From Symsagittifera roscoffensis (Eukaryota > Xenacoelomorpha > Acoela > Convolutidae): DNA of 64,000 nucleotides. Every line of letters begins with the position of its first letter. The first letter of the stretch is position 1. The position numbers and the translations under genes were made by a program. The notes under the pieces are model-generated. The model was not told where the DNA came from, searched no databases, and was given only the letters and a program-made list of their open reading frames with translations. The DNA lies in assembly GCF_963678635.1 (NCBI RefSeq), contig NC_087067.1:31964401-32028400 (forward strand). Reading direction: 5' to 3'. Below, piece by piece: positions 31,261-41,729 of the stretch.

Positions 31261-32100
31261 TTTATTTTTCTGCATTAATTTTCTAAACGGCGATAAGAGT
31301 GTCGCTAAGTTAGGTATGATTTTGTTAAACTGGTGTTTTGATCCCATTAGTGATCTAATGTCTTTAATGCATATTAGTTCTTTGAGGTTTTTAATTGCGC
31401 CAGCTTTATGTGTTAGCGGTTTCGCTCCAAGATTTTTTTAAACCCAACTATTCAATCTTGTGTGTTCAAAAACTTGCATTTTTCATGTTCGATGGTTAAA
31501 CCCTCATCGTCTAGCGTTTTCAACGCTTTTGAAACTGTTTTGTTGTAATCGCAGACTGTTCCAACTGTAGCTATAAATATATTGTCTAAGTAGCAATGTG
31601 TCTTTCATTTGTTTTCCACTAACATGTCCATAATGTCACCCAATTCCTAAATTCCGATTTTGAAACGGTTTGAGCCTGTTATTTCTCTACCCACGATATT
31701 AAACTTGAGTCGATTACTTGCTTAAAATAGATACTGGAGTTCGACTGTACACGTACTTGAGGTCTAACGATGAAAACCATACTGGGTTTTCCGAGTTTCC
31801 ACTAACTGTAAGCGCCATATTGTCTATTAGTTCAAAGAAATTTGGCATTTGATACCGGTTTCTGTATATTTGCTTATTCAATATGTTTGAGTTAAGGGCT
31901 AACTTAACTGAGTCATCTAGTTTAGCAAATACTACAATAGAGTTGATAAAAGAATCCTCCGAGCATTTAGTTAGTTTTTCTATAGGGCCGTCTTTAAGAG
32001 TTGTTCAGCACATTATTTTATATTCGGAACTCATTTTATTCGAATTCGTTTTCCTTTTACCTGAAATGGTTTTAGCGAGTCTATGAAATGACTCTTTACC
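31260..32100 (-). pseudogene. Reverse transcriptase of element C
   Basis: The minus strand shows YRNRYQMPNFFELIDNMALT, NPVWFSSLDLKYVYSRT and a thumb region (IRSLMGSKHQFNKIIPNL, across frame changes at about 31,310-31,370). Element D has the same layout (YQMPNIVELLDDLS ... LDLKYIYSQLKL), so C and D belong to one gypsy lineage. Too many indels to be functional. Confidence 0.7.
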
Positions 32101-32640
32101 TTAAAGTTTTAGAGTTTTTAGATCTTTAAATTGTTGTAGTGATGTTTGGAAATTGTTTAAGAATAAGTTTTCAGAACTCGCTTTTTTTGTTGGCGTTTCC
32201 AGCAGCTGTATTGATGGGTTTGTCTGATTCGAAATGATTTTTGTTCTGGGTTGCAGCGCTGCATGGTTGGACTTGACAGATTTGGCGTGTTTTTCTACAT
32301 GAAGGAGCAAGAAGTTGTGATACTTTGATACCCAATTTAGGACAAATATCGTCTCACAATATATTTCTTTCAGCTCCCTCATTAATAAATGGCTTCTAAT
32401 CCTTGGCTGTTCATCCATTCGACGGGATTTTTACGATTACTTTTTCTTTTTATTCTATAATGGTGTCGAACCCTCGATATGCTCGCTTTGTGGTTCGTTC
32501 TACTTTACAAATTGATTTCTGATCTTTAGTTTTTGCAAGAGGTCTCCTTCCATAAATGATACTGGACTGGCCGAATCATTTCTGTTTCGAGTGGGTTATT
32601 ATTAGGACATTCTTAGTGTTTTCTTAATTTCTTGGCCTTC
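32101..32640 (-). pseudogene. Protease and inter-domain region of element C
   Basis: Near 32,545-32,600 the minus strand reads NDSASPVSFMEGDLLQKLKI, which aligns in position with the gypsy protease active site except that the Gly of Asp-Ser-Gly is Ala. A 105-codon frame (32,101-32,418; RIRSHLLMRELKEIYCETIF) follows before RT. Confidence 0.55.
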
Positions 32641-33725
32641 TTGGGAGAGTACTGTTCTAATACCGTCTTCTACTCTGTCCCTTATGTTGCTGATTTTGGT
32701 TTCTTCGTCAATTACCTGTATTCTGAAGTTATCTAAATCGACCTGAAATTCTGGTTCAGAATTGGTGTCTTGGTGTTGACTTGCTCATTCAGCCTCTGTA
32801 TTTGCTTGAACAAGTACATTGGTTTGAATTTGTTGTCCTCCTGTGCTGCTCCCTTTCGTCCACAGTTGTAGCATGATCTTTCTCTGGCTTGGCATATTGA
32901 GACGTGTCCATTCTTAAATTGTTGTCCACAGTTTCGACACTTCTGAGTTTCTGGTGTGTTTATAGTTTTTTGTGAGAAAAATGAGGCAGGATTTTTTACG
33001 AAATGTTGATGTATTCGCGTTCCTTTTTTTGAACTAAAACGTACACTAAGACATTTTCAGGACTTAAGTGTTTAGTACAAAGTTTTTTCTGTTTTTCCAC
33101 ATTTCTCGTGTTAGTTATGAAAATGCCCCTCACCAGTTCTGCCTCCAAATCTGCCAAACTACAGTTCTCTGCTAGTTCTGTCTAAAATCAGTGAAAGTTT
33201 TCTTGGCTTTCTGCGGAAAATATTAAAGTGCTCATATGTGAGGTGGCTCCTGATGTAAAAATTGTTAGAAGCAACTGCCAAAATTCAGCGAAGTTTATAT
33301 CTAAAATTTTTTTCCTTGCGTTTTATGAGCGAAACAGTTTTGACCCTCTTCGCCTAATGCTATGTAGATTTGGGACTTCAGTTTCCTGTCAAAATCTTCA
33401 AGTTGTAGTCCATTGAACTTGTGAATTTCTTCTTGTCTGCGTTTTTTCAATTCTTCAGTATAATGGTTTAGCAGTGCTGTGTATCTCGCTTCTCTATTTT
33501 ATCGCTGCGAAGCATCATCGCTTCCGGCAGGATGTTCAGGAATAGGAGCATGTAATGGTTCGCGTTATGGTGGGTTGATGAAGTTGTCTATATCTACGGA
33601 GTCTTTTGCTATGATCGTAAGGTGAAACTTTTCTGCAAATTTTTCCCAATAGTGCGGGATTGCATTTGTTGAATGGTTCCAGAAGAATTCCAATCCTCAT
33701 AAGTTCGAATCGGTTGACTGCGCCA
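32641..33725 (-). pseudogene. Gag of element C with two zinc knuckles
   Basis: Gag starts MAQSTDSNL at 33,726, directly at the LTR end, and continues as WEKFAEKFHLTIIAKDSVDI and RGIFITNTRNVEKQKKLCTK. It ends with two Cys-rich knuckles near 32,850-32,945: CRNCGQQFKNGHVSICQ and CYNCGRKGAAQED. The second has lost its final residues. Frames are interrupted by stops. Confidence 0.7.
33714..33725 (-). promoter_or_regulatory. Primer binding site of element C (tRNA-Ser-like)
   Basis: Immediately after the 5' LTR the minus strand reads TGGCGCAGTCAA. Ten bases, TGGCGCAGTC, complement the 3' end of animal tRNA-Ser species ending in GACTGCG-CCA. The gag ATG is formed by the last LTR base plus the TG of this site. 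Confidence 0.6.
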
Positions 33726-34048
33726 TGTAAAAAAATTCTATTATCGGGTCTTAGTTAAACTACTTAAAATACAAATTTTAAAATGGGTTAGGATATAAGA
33801 GGTTCTAACTACGCTAGCTTATTCCTAAAACTAGACTAATACTAGATTAAACTTATAAAATTGGTTGAATTAAGTTGATCAGAATTAAAACGGTAACTTA
33901 GCTAACAAATAGTAAATGGCCGTCCGAAAGCTACATCGCTTTTGACTGGCACTAAATTAATGACGTAACAGCCATACCACTTATTAGTTGTAAAACAATT
34001 CTGCACAAATATTACATCAAGGTATTTATGTAGTTCAGATGTTTCACA
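33726..34048 (-). repeat. 5' LTR of element C
   Basis: About 323 bp. The minus-strand start is TGTGAAACATC and the end is TTTTTTTACA, followed by the primer binding site. Partner of 27,491-27,796. Confidence 0.8.
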
Positions 34049-35381
34049 CTTTTTATTCTACATGCAGAATTAATACTAATTGAATTAGTTATGGTAATTG
34101 GACATGAGTTCTTTTTAATGTGATTGTATTAAAAACATTTGAGACCCTAGGTAAGTAAAAAGCAGAGGGATCACTCAGGGTTGGCTTTGATATACGAGCA
34201 ATCTTTTTAGTTTATAAGCGCTTTTTTACAGTAAGCGAAACGAGCAATGAAACTTGTCTATTTAAAGAAAAAACCTTAAATCAGCCGGAGAAGTTCCTTA
34301 TCCCTTTTTTGCTACTTTTCTTTTGTGTAAATTACATCTCTCGAAAATGTGGTTTACAATCGGCATTTACAATCGGCAAATTGTTATTCATCTCGTGAGG
34401 AAACTAGTGAGTATAAAATAGTCGTATACAAAACAAAATACAAAAAAAAGTTTGTACTGACTTTTGAAGAAAACGGAATATTTGGTTTTTTATTCAGTCA
34501 ATTTTCGCCGATCGAAATAATGGTTTTTGACAAAACGTTTTAAAACCCCATTGAAGATATCGACTTCTTGAGTTCGAATCTAAAAAGATGTCTTACCTCT
34601 GATTATTTTATTATTTTTGTAAAGTTCTAGGGGTTTGAAAATTGCCAAAATGGCCATGTTCCGGACTAAGTTATGTACGTTTTTGAAGAATTTGTTCATA
34701 TTGCTGAGAGCGTAACGCGAATTTTTTTATGCGCGGCGAATTATCCCCCAAAACAAAATCGCTCCAAATTGAACTGAGGCTATAGCTAATCGGTCGTGTT
34801 AATTTTGTACGACTCAACATTTCACCTTTTGACAGTGTTTAAAATTTATAGGTTTTCAGTAACTTTTTTCCCAAAAACGATTGGATATGAATTAAGAGAC
34901 AGTTGGATCATTCAGGGTTTTGCCCTGATATACGTGCAGTCTTGTTTAAATTAGTGTCATTTTTTTTCAAAATGAGGGAGTATATTTACCCGAGTCTAAC
35001 TTTTAAGGCCAAGTTCAAGCTAAACTTGAGTCGTTTGAGTGGTTTTCAAGACGGTTACGCTCAAAATTTTGCATAAGAACCGGCGGTTTCAGCGGTTTCT
35101 TATAAACCTTGAGCAGTTTTTAATTTGTTTTAGGACTTGATCAAACTTGCCGACTAGAACATTTTAGGTTTTTTGTGGCTTATATTTTGGTATTGGGTTG
35201 GTTGGTTAAAAGTGCAGTTTTTTATAGGGCTGTTTGCCTGTGTCCTGAACAAATACTCCGGGATAAAATTTTGTGGACAAAATTAAAAAAAAAACGTTCA
35301 AGGTATGAGTGGTTTTGAATAAATTTTAGCGGTTTGATCAATTCTTGCTAGAGCTTGATCGGTTTTTAAGCGATTTAGGCA
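34049..35381 (+). other. Intron 1, AT-rich, no gene
   Basis: No coding domain. Two related segments, about 34,169-34,210 and 34,903-34,950 (GGATCAYTCAGGGTT, TGATATACG), are probably pieces of one decayed repeat. From 35,000 on, degenerate copies of a GAGCGGTTT motif begin. Confidence 0.55.
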
Positions 35382-36125
35382 GTTTGAGCGCAATCGTCAA
35401 AAACAACCGTGTAAACCTCACGAAATTTGAACAGTTTTTGAGCTGGGTGTCGAAAAAAGTAACATTAAGAAATCACATTTTTGTGGCGCTGATTGACCTT
35501 CGATACACGCCTAAAAATATGACGAAAAACTGCTTTCGTTTTCTATGTCCTGTGTTCTTATTTTTTAAAAAGTTTTCGCGAGGGAATTGCTTTTTAGCAG
35601 CAAAATTTGATTGTTTTGTAGAAGTTGATACCAGCTCATCTCACACAGTTAACTGTTTGTGTTTATGCATTTATTTATGCATATATGTATGTATGTTTAC
35701 CCTGTATTTGTATAAGGTTGAGTCATTGGAAATATTTTAAGTGTCTTAGAGCCGTTTGAGCGCAACCGTCAAAAACAACCGTGTAAACCTCACGAAATTT
35801 GAACAGTTTTTGAGCTGGGTGTCGAAAAAAGTAACATTAAGAAATCACATTTTTGTGGCGCTGATTGACCTTCGATACACGCCTAAAAATATGACGAAAA
35901 ACTGCTTTCGTTTTCTATGTCCTGTGTTCTTATTTTTTAAAAGGTTTTCGCGAGGGAATTGCTTTTTAGCAGCAAAATTTGATTGTTTTGTAGAAGTTGA
36001 TACCGGCTCATCTCACACAGTTTACTGTTTGTGTTTATGCATATATTTATGCATATATGTATGTATGTTTACCCTGTATTTGTATAAGGTTGAGTCATTG
36101 GAAATATTTTAAGTGTCTTAGAGCC
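35382..36125. repeat. 372-bp tandem duplication
   Basis: Two head-to-tail copies, 35,382-35,753 and 35,754-36,125, nearly identical (a handful of substitutions, equal length). Each contains an open frame ending at the same position, but the only difference between the frames is the upstream start, so I read them as non-coding. The very low divergence marks a recent duplication, far younger than element C in the same intron. Confidence 0.95.
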
Positions 36126-36169
36126 ACTTTGCTTTTTGTGGGCCTTTGAATTTTTTGATTAGTTGTTTA

Positions 36170-36335
36170 AATCAAACCCCTCAAAAACCGCTCAAATTTT
36201 ACTCGAAAAACCGTTCAAAAACCACCTCTAGAAATCACCGGACTTTGAGTGGTTTGAACGGTTTTTCAAAAAAACACGCTCAAACCGTTCAAATTTTGCT
36301 AGAAAATCGCTTAAACCGTTCAAATCTTGAGAGGT
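36170..36335. repeat. Degenerate ACCGTTCAAA repeat cluster
   Basis: Repeated short words in both orientations: AACCGCTCAAATTTT, AAACCGTTCAAAAACC, GAACGGTTTTT, AAACCGTTCAAATTTT, AAACCGTTCAAATCTTG. They resemble words at 35,020-35,400. No fixed period. Possibly remnants of a short tandem repeat family. Confidence 0.6.
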
Positions 36336-36479
36336 TTTCCGAGCGGGATCTCGACCAGGGTTACCTAAAGTCAGTTGATAAGTTATCAGATATAAGAGGC
36401 ATCCCTGTCCCCAACAAAGTCTTACCGCTTGCTTCTAAACATGTGATGATATGCGACTGGATGCTTTGTTGTTTGCAAG

Positions 36480-36593
36480 GTGGACTTGGATGGGAATGGA
36501 ACGATTGAGTTCGATGAGTTCCTGGTGATGTTGGAACGAAAGATGCCAGAAGACGAAGAGGGAGACCAAGACGACATCTCCATTGCATTCAAG
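36480..36593 (+). CDS. Calmodulin/troponin C-family EF-hand protein, exon 2
   Basis: Preceded by TTTGCAAG (acceptor AG at 36,478-36,479) and followed by GTACAC. The 38 codons continue exon 1 in phase 0. The second EF-hand loop, DLDGNGTIEFDE, has all ligand positions intact (Asp1, Asp3, Asn5, Thr7, Glu12), so it should bind calcium. FLVMLERKMPED and an acidic linker follow, ending at ISIAFK where the third EF hand would begin. No further exon was found to 64,000, so the C-terminal lobe is probably outside the window beyond the nested retrotransposons. Confidence 0.85.
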
Positions 36594-37132
36594 GTACACA
36601 CTTGTTCCTTTCGAGACTAATTCAAGGCGTACAAACTGTCGCATGCGAGCAGTTGGGGTAAGAACTTGGGGGAGGGGTGTAGCGGTTAGAGCTGTGCAAC
36701 CGATTAACGCCCACCTCATTTCTGCGGGTTGCACGATGCGATTACCCCCTTCGTCATAACGTATTGACAAATGAGACCACGCAGGCTGTTGTTTTTTTTA
36801 CAACGCCAAAACAACATCCAATTCTAGAAGAATATTCGCTAATTTCTTCAATATTAATAGAAACAACTTTGAGTTTTTTCTTCATTAGTTTAATAAGAAA
36901 ACACACGCCAAAAAACTTTTTCATCAAAAAATTCTGCGATTTAAAGTTTGGTTTCAATAATAACTTTCTTGCAGTTTGGTAGTTTAAGTTTAAGCAAGAA
37001 AAGTTAATTCGGAGGTTTTCTTCATTGCAGTAACGATTAGTTCATGAGCTGCTTTCATCAGTATTTTTCCAACCGATTTCTTGCAGCCAATTGAATAATT
37101 TTTTTTGCAAACGGTAGAGGAACACGGGCAAT
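36594..37132 (+). other. Intron 2 of EF-hand gene, with a possible SINE piece
   Basis: Non-coding. Within it, 36,670-36,740 looks tRNA-like: an A-box-like TAGCGGTTAGAGC and an 8-bp inverted repeat (GTGCAACC ... GGTTGCAC). The B box is poor, so a SINE call is tentative. Confidence 0.4.
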
Positions 37133-37374
37133 TGTGCAAGTGAAAAGGAATAATTTAGGAGAAAGTAAACGAGAACAAATTTTGGTGAAAACTTCAACTC
37201 AAGTTGTTTGAAGCTTGCCTTGTTCTCTGAGATCAAAGCTGCTGAGACTTGCTCTAGCTAGATGCAACTCTGAATACATACTGCCAATTCAAACATGAGG
37301 TCATACTGACCTTAAAATGGTGAGTTAAAGCAGTATAAAAACGTCAACAAGGTTACTTCCTGAACAATATCACA
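37133..37374 (-). repeat. 3' LTR of element D
   Basis: About 242 bp, partner of 61,958-62,441. It lacks a roughly 240-bp segment that the other LTR carries between GTATAAAAAC and AAGGTTACT. No matching short target duplication was seen (CAAT at the left flank, CTTT at the right). Confidence 0.65.
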
Positions 37375-39000
37375 CTCACAGTGACCGGAAAAGGTTTAGC
37401 ACTATAATAGATAAAATTTTGAAATAATTATATGAGTTTGAGTCTCATTTTGAATTTCCACTAAATTTTTGTTTGTAACATCTTTATTCCAATTCATGTT
37501 ACAATCTTGTTCCAATTCATGTTACAATCTGGCTAGCTTGTTACAATCAGTTTTCAGTGCCGGTTTTAATCTCCTCCCATGTGACTCCGTTATCTGCGAA
37601 TTTGTTGAGATTTCTTTTATTGAATGATTGACCGTGTCCCCGAATCTCAAAGGTTCTCCAATTTTGTTTTGTTCGGTGTCGCGCCCCTCCTCACATTCGC
37701 GTCTTTCTGATTTGGTTCGACCAAACATCCCGGTGTTAACTCAAACTTTCCGTCTCACTTATCGTTGTTTTTTTTTGCAAACCGATTTCGTCCGTTGTCT
37801 TTCGCACTCGTCTTTTCAAAAACTGATCTGCCATCGCATAACCTTCCTCCGGCGCTAGATTGTTTCGAAAAGTATCCTAACTAACATCATTTATCCACGA
37901 GGGATAGGACCAACATACGAGCTGTACAGCTCATCACGGCGAACCGCTGTTGTGCCCCTGCTTAAGAACTACATGCAATTTTTTTGGTTAGTTTTCTGGG
38001 CTGGGTAATGTTGCCTCACCCTCAAGCAACGAGCACGGATCATGATGGGCCTCGAACATCCGACCTTTCGATTGAAAGGCGGAGACGTAACCACTTCACC
38101 ACTGCTCCCCTAAATCTACATATCCAGTATACCTATCCAGTATCTCTTTCGGCCTTTTTTGTTCGTTTGTTAATTGAACTGCTCGTTCCTTCAGTGTAAT
38201 ATTCCTCTGGTTCTTTCACCTCTGTCTCTTTGTCCTTGTCTGGTGTCCACTCTACTTTTTGCGCCAAAACTGAATCTTTTAACCGTGCCCGCGCAGTTTT
38301 GCTTCTCCGGGCTTTTTGTACTGAACGTTTTTTCTCCAATTTTTGCAGTACAACTTGGTCCTGCGGTGCTGATCCCTAGCTTCATCATCCCGACGTAATT
38401 GTTTTTGTTCTCTTGATTGGCAGTTTAGTCTCTCTCCTGACTCTGTCTCGAATTAAGATAAAATTGATTATCTTGAAATCTGTCGTTCGAGACGTCTGCT
38501 GGGCATGCCCCTGCATCAGGCTTTCGGTGTCTCCCTTGCTTTCTTCTGAATGTGGCGTCTGAACTCTTGATTGTTGGCTTTATGGTTCTAACTTTGATTA
38601 CTCGATATTTGTTGCGATTTATTCCTTGTATGTTTGCTTTTCGTTTCGGACAAAAAGAATTTGTTCGAGCTTTGTTGCGTCTCCTTCTCCAAGTTGATCT
38701 TTGCGATAGCGATATTGTTTTTCAAATACACCGTTCGAGTGGTTTTGTTAGATGAATCTGACTCGGAAAGCGTTTTAACCTTCAGTGGGGCAGCTATGGC
38801 CTTGCCACGTTTCCTGGCGTCATCTTTAGCTCTAATGCTTTTGGATGACCCTCTGCTCTTTGTGTTCATTTTATCTTCATTTAAAATTTTTCCCATGAAT
38901 ACGTGAGCTTTTTCTTCATTTTCAGATTTTTTTTGCCCTGCCAGATCTACTACCATTCGAATGAAGTTTTTGCCGCGTCTCCTCTTTCCTCGGTCTACCC
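37375..39000 (-). pseudogene. Pol tail of element D
   Basis: Basic and acidic low-complexity frames: 38,956-38,588 (VVDLAGQKKSENEEKAHVFM, SSKSIRAKDDARKRGKAIAA), 38,339-38,133 (KKRSVQKARRSKTARARLKD) and 37,728-37,522 (KIGEPLRFGDTVNHSIKEIS). They follow the integrase in order and are interrupted by the SINE at 37,990-38,110. Role unknown, comparable to the long tail of element C. Confidence 0.5.
37990..38110 (-). repeat. tRNA-derived SINE-like insertion
   Basis: The minus strand from 38,110 begins GGGGAGCAGTGGTGAAGTGG with an RNA polymerase III A-box match (TGGTGAAGTGG), an anticodon-arm-like hairpin (CCTTTC AATCG AAAGG) and a B-box match (GTTCGAGGC at about 38,048-38,056). Spacing of A and B boxes fits a tRNA gene body. 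It is too diverged in the acceptor stem to be a functional tRNA and sits within the tail of element D. Confidence 0.65.
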
Positions 39001-39511
39001 GGCATAGCTTCGGGTAGTTTTTTCAACAGCTTGAATCTTTTCATCTTGCCGTTGAATTCTGCTGCTTGAACAGAGGGTTTTTGTTCCTTCCCGCCCTGTT
39101 TTCATGCTTTTGCGTGACTGGTCAGTTCTTTGCAACTGTGATGCCGCAAGAGACGACTATCCCTCATCTTTCATCGACTAAGCAACCACAATTAAACAAG
39201 AACTTATCTCTGATAATCCTAAACTCGTCCTTAGATAGTCTCACAAAAAGAGTTTCAAATGGAGATTTTGTAATTGTTTTTATTTTTTAAACTTTTAAAA
39301 ATTTTCAAGTTTCCAATAATAGTGCTAAGGCTAATTTTTACAGACCTCCTGTTCTTGTCGAATAACATCATTAAAAGTCTTTTTTTTGTTTGCATTTTCT
39401 TTTCCAACTAACTGCATTCTCTATAGTCCCCACAACCGACAAAAAATCTGTTCGCTTATGAGTTCGGTGCAGAACATTTTATTCGTTTTTCGTTTCAATC
39501 CCAAAAATTGG
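39001..39511 (-). pseudogene. Element D, uncharacterised Pol remnant
   Basis: No clear motif; fragmented frames between the integrase at 39,512 and the tail. Probably decayed integrase C-terminal sequence. Confidence 0.4.
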
Positions 39512-40005
39512 TCAGTTCGAATTCCTGTATTCCATGGGTGTCGATTCAATCCCCGTTGACTTAGTCACACTTACCGGTTGAATTTTAAGAAGCCGATCAA
39601 TAGCCACAACTAGGAATTTTTTCCTTTTATGGTTTTCCGTAGGCCGGGCATAATCTAATTGAAATTGTTGACCCGGCTGCGATAGCAGTGGCAATGGTTT
39701 GACCGAACTGTTAGAGAAAAAAATTTAGCAGTTTTGCCATATTTCGTACATCTGTATGAGGCCAAAACAGTATTTTGAAACATTCAGCATTGCTCAATCA
39801 CTCCAGCCAAGTAATCTCCAACGTAAGTTCTGCTATCCAACTTTTGTCGAAGAGGCCTGACAGGTTGGATAGGCTTTCCTCTTCTAGCTGTTGTGATGAC
39901 TTCTAAATCTTCTATTGTTTTTGTGATTTCTCCTGTTTCCTTCTCAATCAATTGCCAGGCCGACAGTAATTGATGTTCCGGTATGTGGTCTTTAGTTGGG
40001 AACAA
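39512..40005 (-). pseudogene. Integrase remnant of element D
   Basis: The minus strand reads QPGQQFQLDYARPTENHKRK then FLVVAIDRLLKIQPVSVTKS, matching the first catalytic block of a gypsy integrase (LDYAGP-like; the Gly is Arg here). The second and third catalytic blocks were not found. A frame at 39,784-40,005 (LSAWQLIEKETGEITKTIED) precedes it. Confidence 0.6.
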
Positions 40006-40719
40006 CTAGTTCACTCTGGGTGGAACCGTTTTGTCTCGATCCGAGAACGAATAGTTTTTCTGCTTCCACGAGCAATTTTCAGGGTACAATGGAATGTATC
40101 CGTTACTTGCTCCTCCTCTGACTTTTTGTCCTGCTTCCTTCCTTTATCGCTCGGGAAGTTTCACTTCTAATCGGATAAGCTTTCTTCTCTACTCTCTTGT
40201 CTCATACCGCTGTAAAAAAATTTCTGAAAATTTTCTTTTCTCAAACCGACTGACTCTTTGAACAAACTCTCTGATTTTGATATAAACTGGTTGTAGAGCA
40301 ATTTGATGGTCGTGGAACAAAATCGTTTTTGTTGCGGTTGAGCTTTGTTGGTTTTGAACATTTCGATTGCTATGGCAAGCAAACCATGATGTGTCCCGCA
40401 AATTGCTCCGTTGCAAACTTTTTGAACAATCTAGACTGTCTTCGTTCTGGTTGAGCTCTTTGTCTCATTGGAATTACAGTTTTCGTGAATGGGTTCTGTT
40501 GCAGTGGCTATACGTTTTTGTCAGGCTGGCAGCATTGGGAATGAGGATTGTTATTTTTTCAAGGCTGCCTGTAAATGACCTGAGTTGTTTAAACATTCTC
40601 ATTGGGCCTTATTTTTAGACTGCTTCTGTTTTAGAGATTTTGGACATGATTTCAGTTCTGATCAGTGATCTCCCAACCCATTTAACCTCCTTTATGGAAA
40701 ATTTAAGTTTGAGTCTCTT
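40006..40719 (-). pseudogene. Probable RNase H to integrase interval of element D
   Basis: By position this should hold RNase H and the start of integrase. Overlapping frames (40,189-40,416; 40,167-40,382) are basic, but I could not identify RNase H catalytic motifs. Heavily decayed. Confidence 0.35.
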
Positions 40720-41302
40720 AGTGATAAATTTTTTTTTCATCCAGAATCTTCACTACCGTTTTTACTAACTTTTCAAGACCAACTTCATTACCCTTTGATA
40801 CCACTAGGATGTCGTACCAAAAACAAAACAAATATGAAGCATTTTTTGTAGTTTTGTCCATAGTTCTTGTGAAGTTTAGAAGGAAGATCTGCCACGCCGT
40901 AGAACCATTTGGAGAATCTATATGTTCCCGTGGCATTTACACCAACGATATTGAAATTACACTATATCGGTCGCTAATTTCAATTGACTATATATATATT
41001 TCAAATCCAGTACTGCAAAGTTTAGTTCACCGTCCTGTAGTTTTGAAACGATTTGGCTCAAATCGTCCAATAGCTCAACGATATTAGGCATTTGATATTT
41101 TCTTTCAAATTTTTGTCTATACATTGGTTTAGCATTCAACGCTAACTTTTTAAAGCGTTTTTTGTTCGCAGTGATTACAACTGTGGCAAGGAAACAATCG
41201 ATTGTACACTTAACAAAATTTTGGATGTGACACTCAACTAACAACATCTTGATTTAAAACAGAACTTTTTCCGGAATAAAAATTGGAGTTTTTCTGCCCT
41301 TT
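40720..41302 (-). pseudogene. Reverse transcriptase of element D
   Basis: The minus strand contains KYQMPNIVELLDDLSQIVSK and LDLKYIYSQLKLATDIV (41,247-40,957). It continues with ATGTYRFSKWFYGVADLPSK and the active-site region at 40,810-40,830, which reads WYDILVVSKGN where a double Asp is expected. It begins exactly at the insertion point of element E; the upstream part of Pol is on the other side at 60,202. Confidence 0.7.
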
Positions 41303-41712
41303 TGGAACCTGATCTAAACTATATTTTATGATTGGATAAATTAGATACTTTACCACTGTAAAGTATTTAATATTAACCAATCATGATCCATCTAACTAAC
41401 AACCCACTTATTTGTAAGTGCTGAAATTACTTGTAATTTCAGCACCAGAGAGATTTGAATTTAACTTAGAAATTAGTTGTCTCTCCAAGAGAACTTCAGC
41501 AGCCGCAACAAACCAGTATACCCTAGATCTAATGAGCCTAGCAGAGACTAGTTAAACACCCTGAGACTAGAAAGTATAAGAGTAAGATTAGGATCGGTAA
41601 TAGACTAAGAAGTTGCACGAATCTATCCGGCCGAAAATAAGATAGCGTGACGAGCAGACGGTGTACCCTATCCGAAATTACTCTTTGAGTTAACCACATC
41701 GGTCCTAACTCA
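41303..41712 (+). repeat. 5' LTR of element E
   Basis: 410 bp, TG...CA. Contains a 28-nt hairpin sequence (41,418-41,445: two perfect 13-nt arms around TT), kept intact in the other LTR. A TATA-like AAGTATAAGAG lies at about 41,571-41,581. Preceded by CTTT. Confidence 0.95.
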
Positions 41713-41714
41713 TC

Positions 41715-41729
41715 TGGTGCGACAATAAG
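41715..41729 (+). promoter_or_regulatory. Candidate primer binding site of element E
   Basis: TGGTGCGACAATAAG begins two bases after the LTR end. TGG matches the CCA end of a tRNA, and the position is right. I cannot assign the tRNA with confidence; it is not the serine type seen in element C. Confidence 0.55.

Larger units (their letters stand above)
27491..34048 (-). mobile_element. Ty3/gypsy element C, antisense in the EF-hand intron
   Basis: Bounded by two similar sequences, 27,491-27,796 and 33,726-34,048 (shared landmarks: GTTAGGATATAA, TTCTAACTACGCTA, CGGTAACTTAGCTAACAAAT, TGGCCGTCC, GTAACAGCCA, TTTCACAC), which are its LTRs. Between them the minus strand reads gag, two zinc knuckles, protease, RT, RNase H, integrase and a long Pol tail, all decayed. 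Just inside the 3' LTR is a G-run on the minus strand (polypurine tract). CTTT follows the right end, and CTTT also abuts the left end (27,488-27,491), giving a possible 4-bp target duplication. Confidence 0.85.

Noticed and set aside
35345-36112. Two long near-identical ORFs (131 and 118 codons) as a duplicated host gene
   Set aside because: They arise from the 372-bp tandem duplication. The frames differ only by start, have no recognisable domain, and lie inside an intron.
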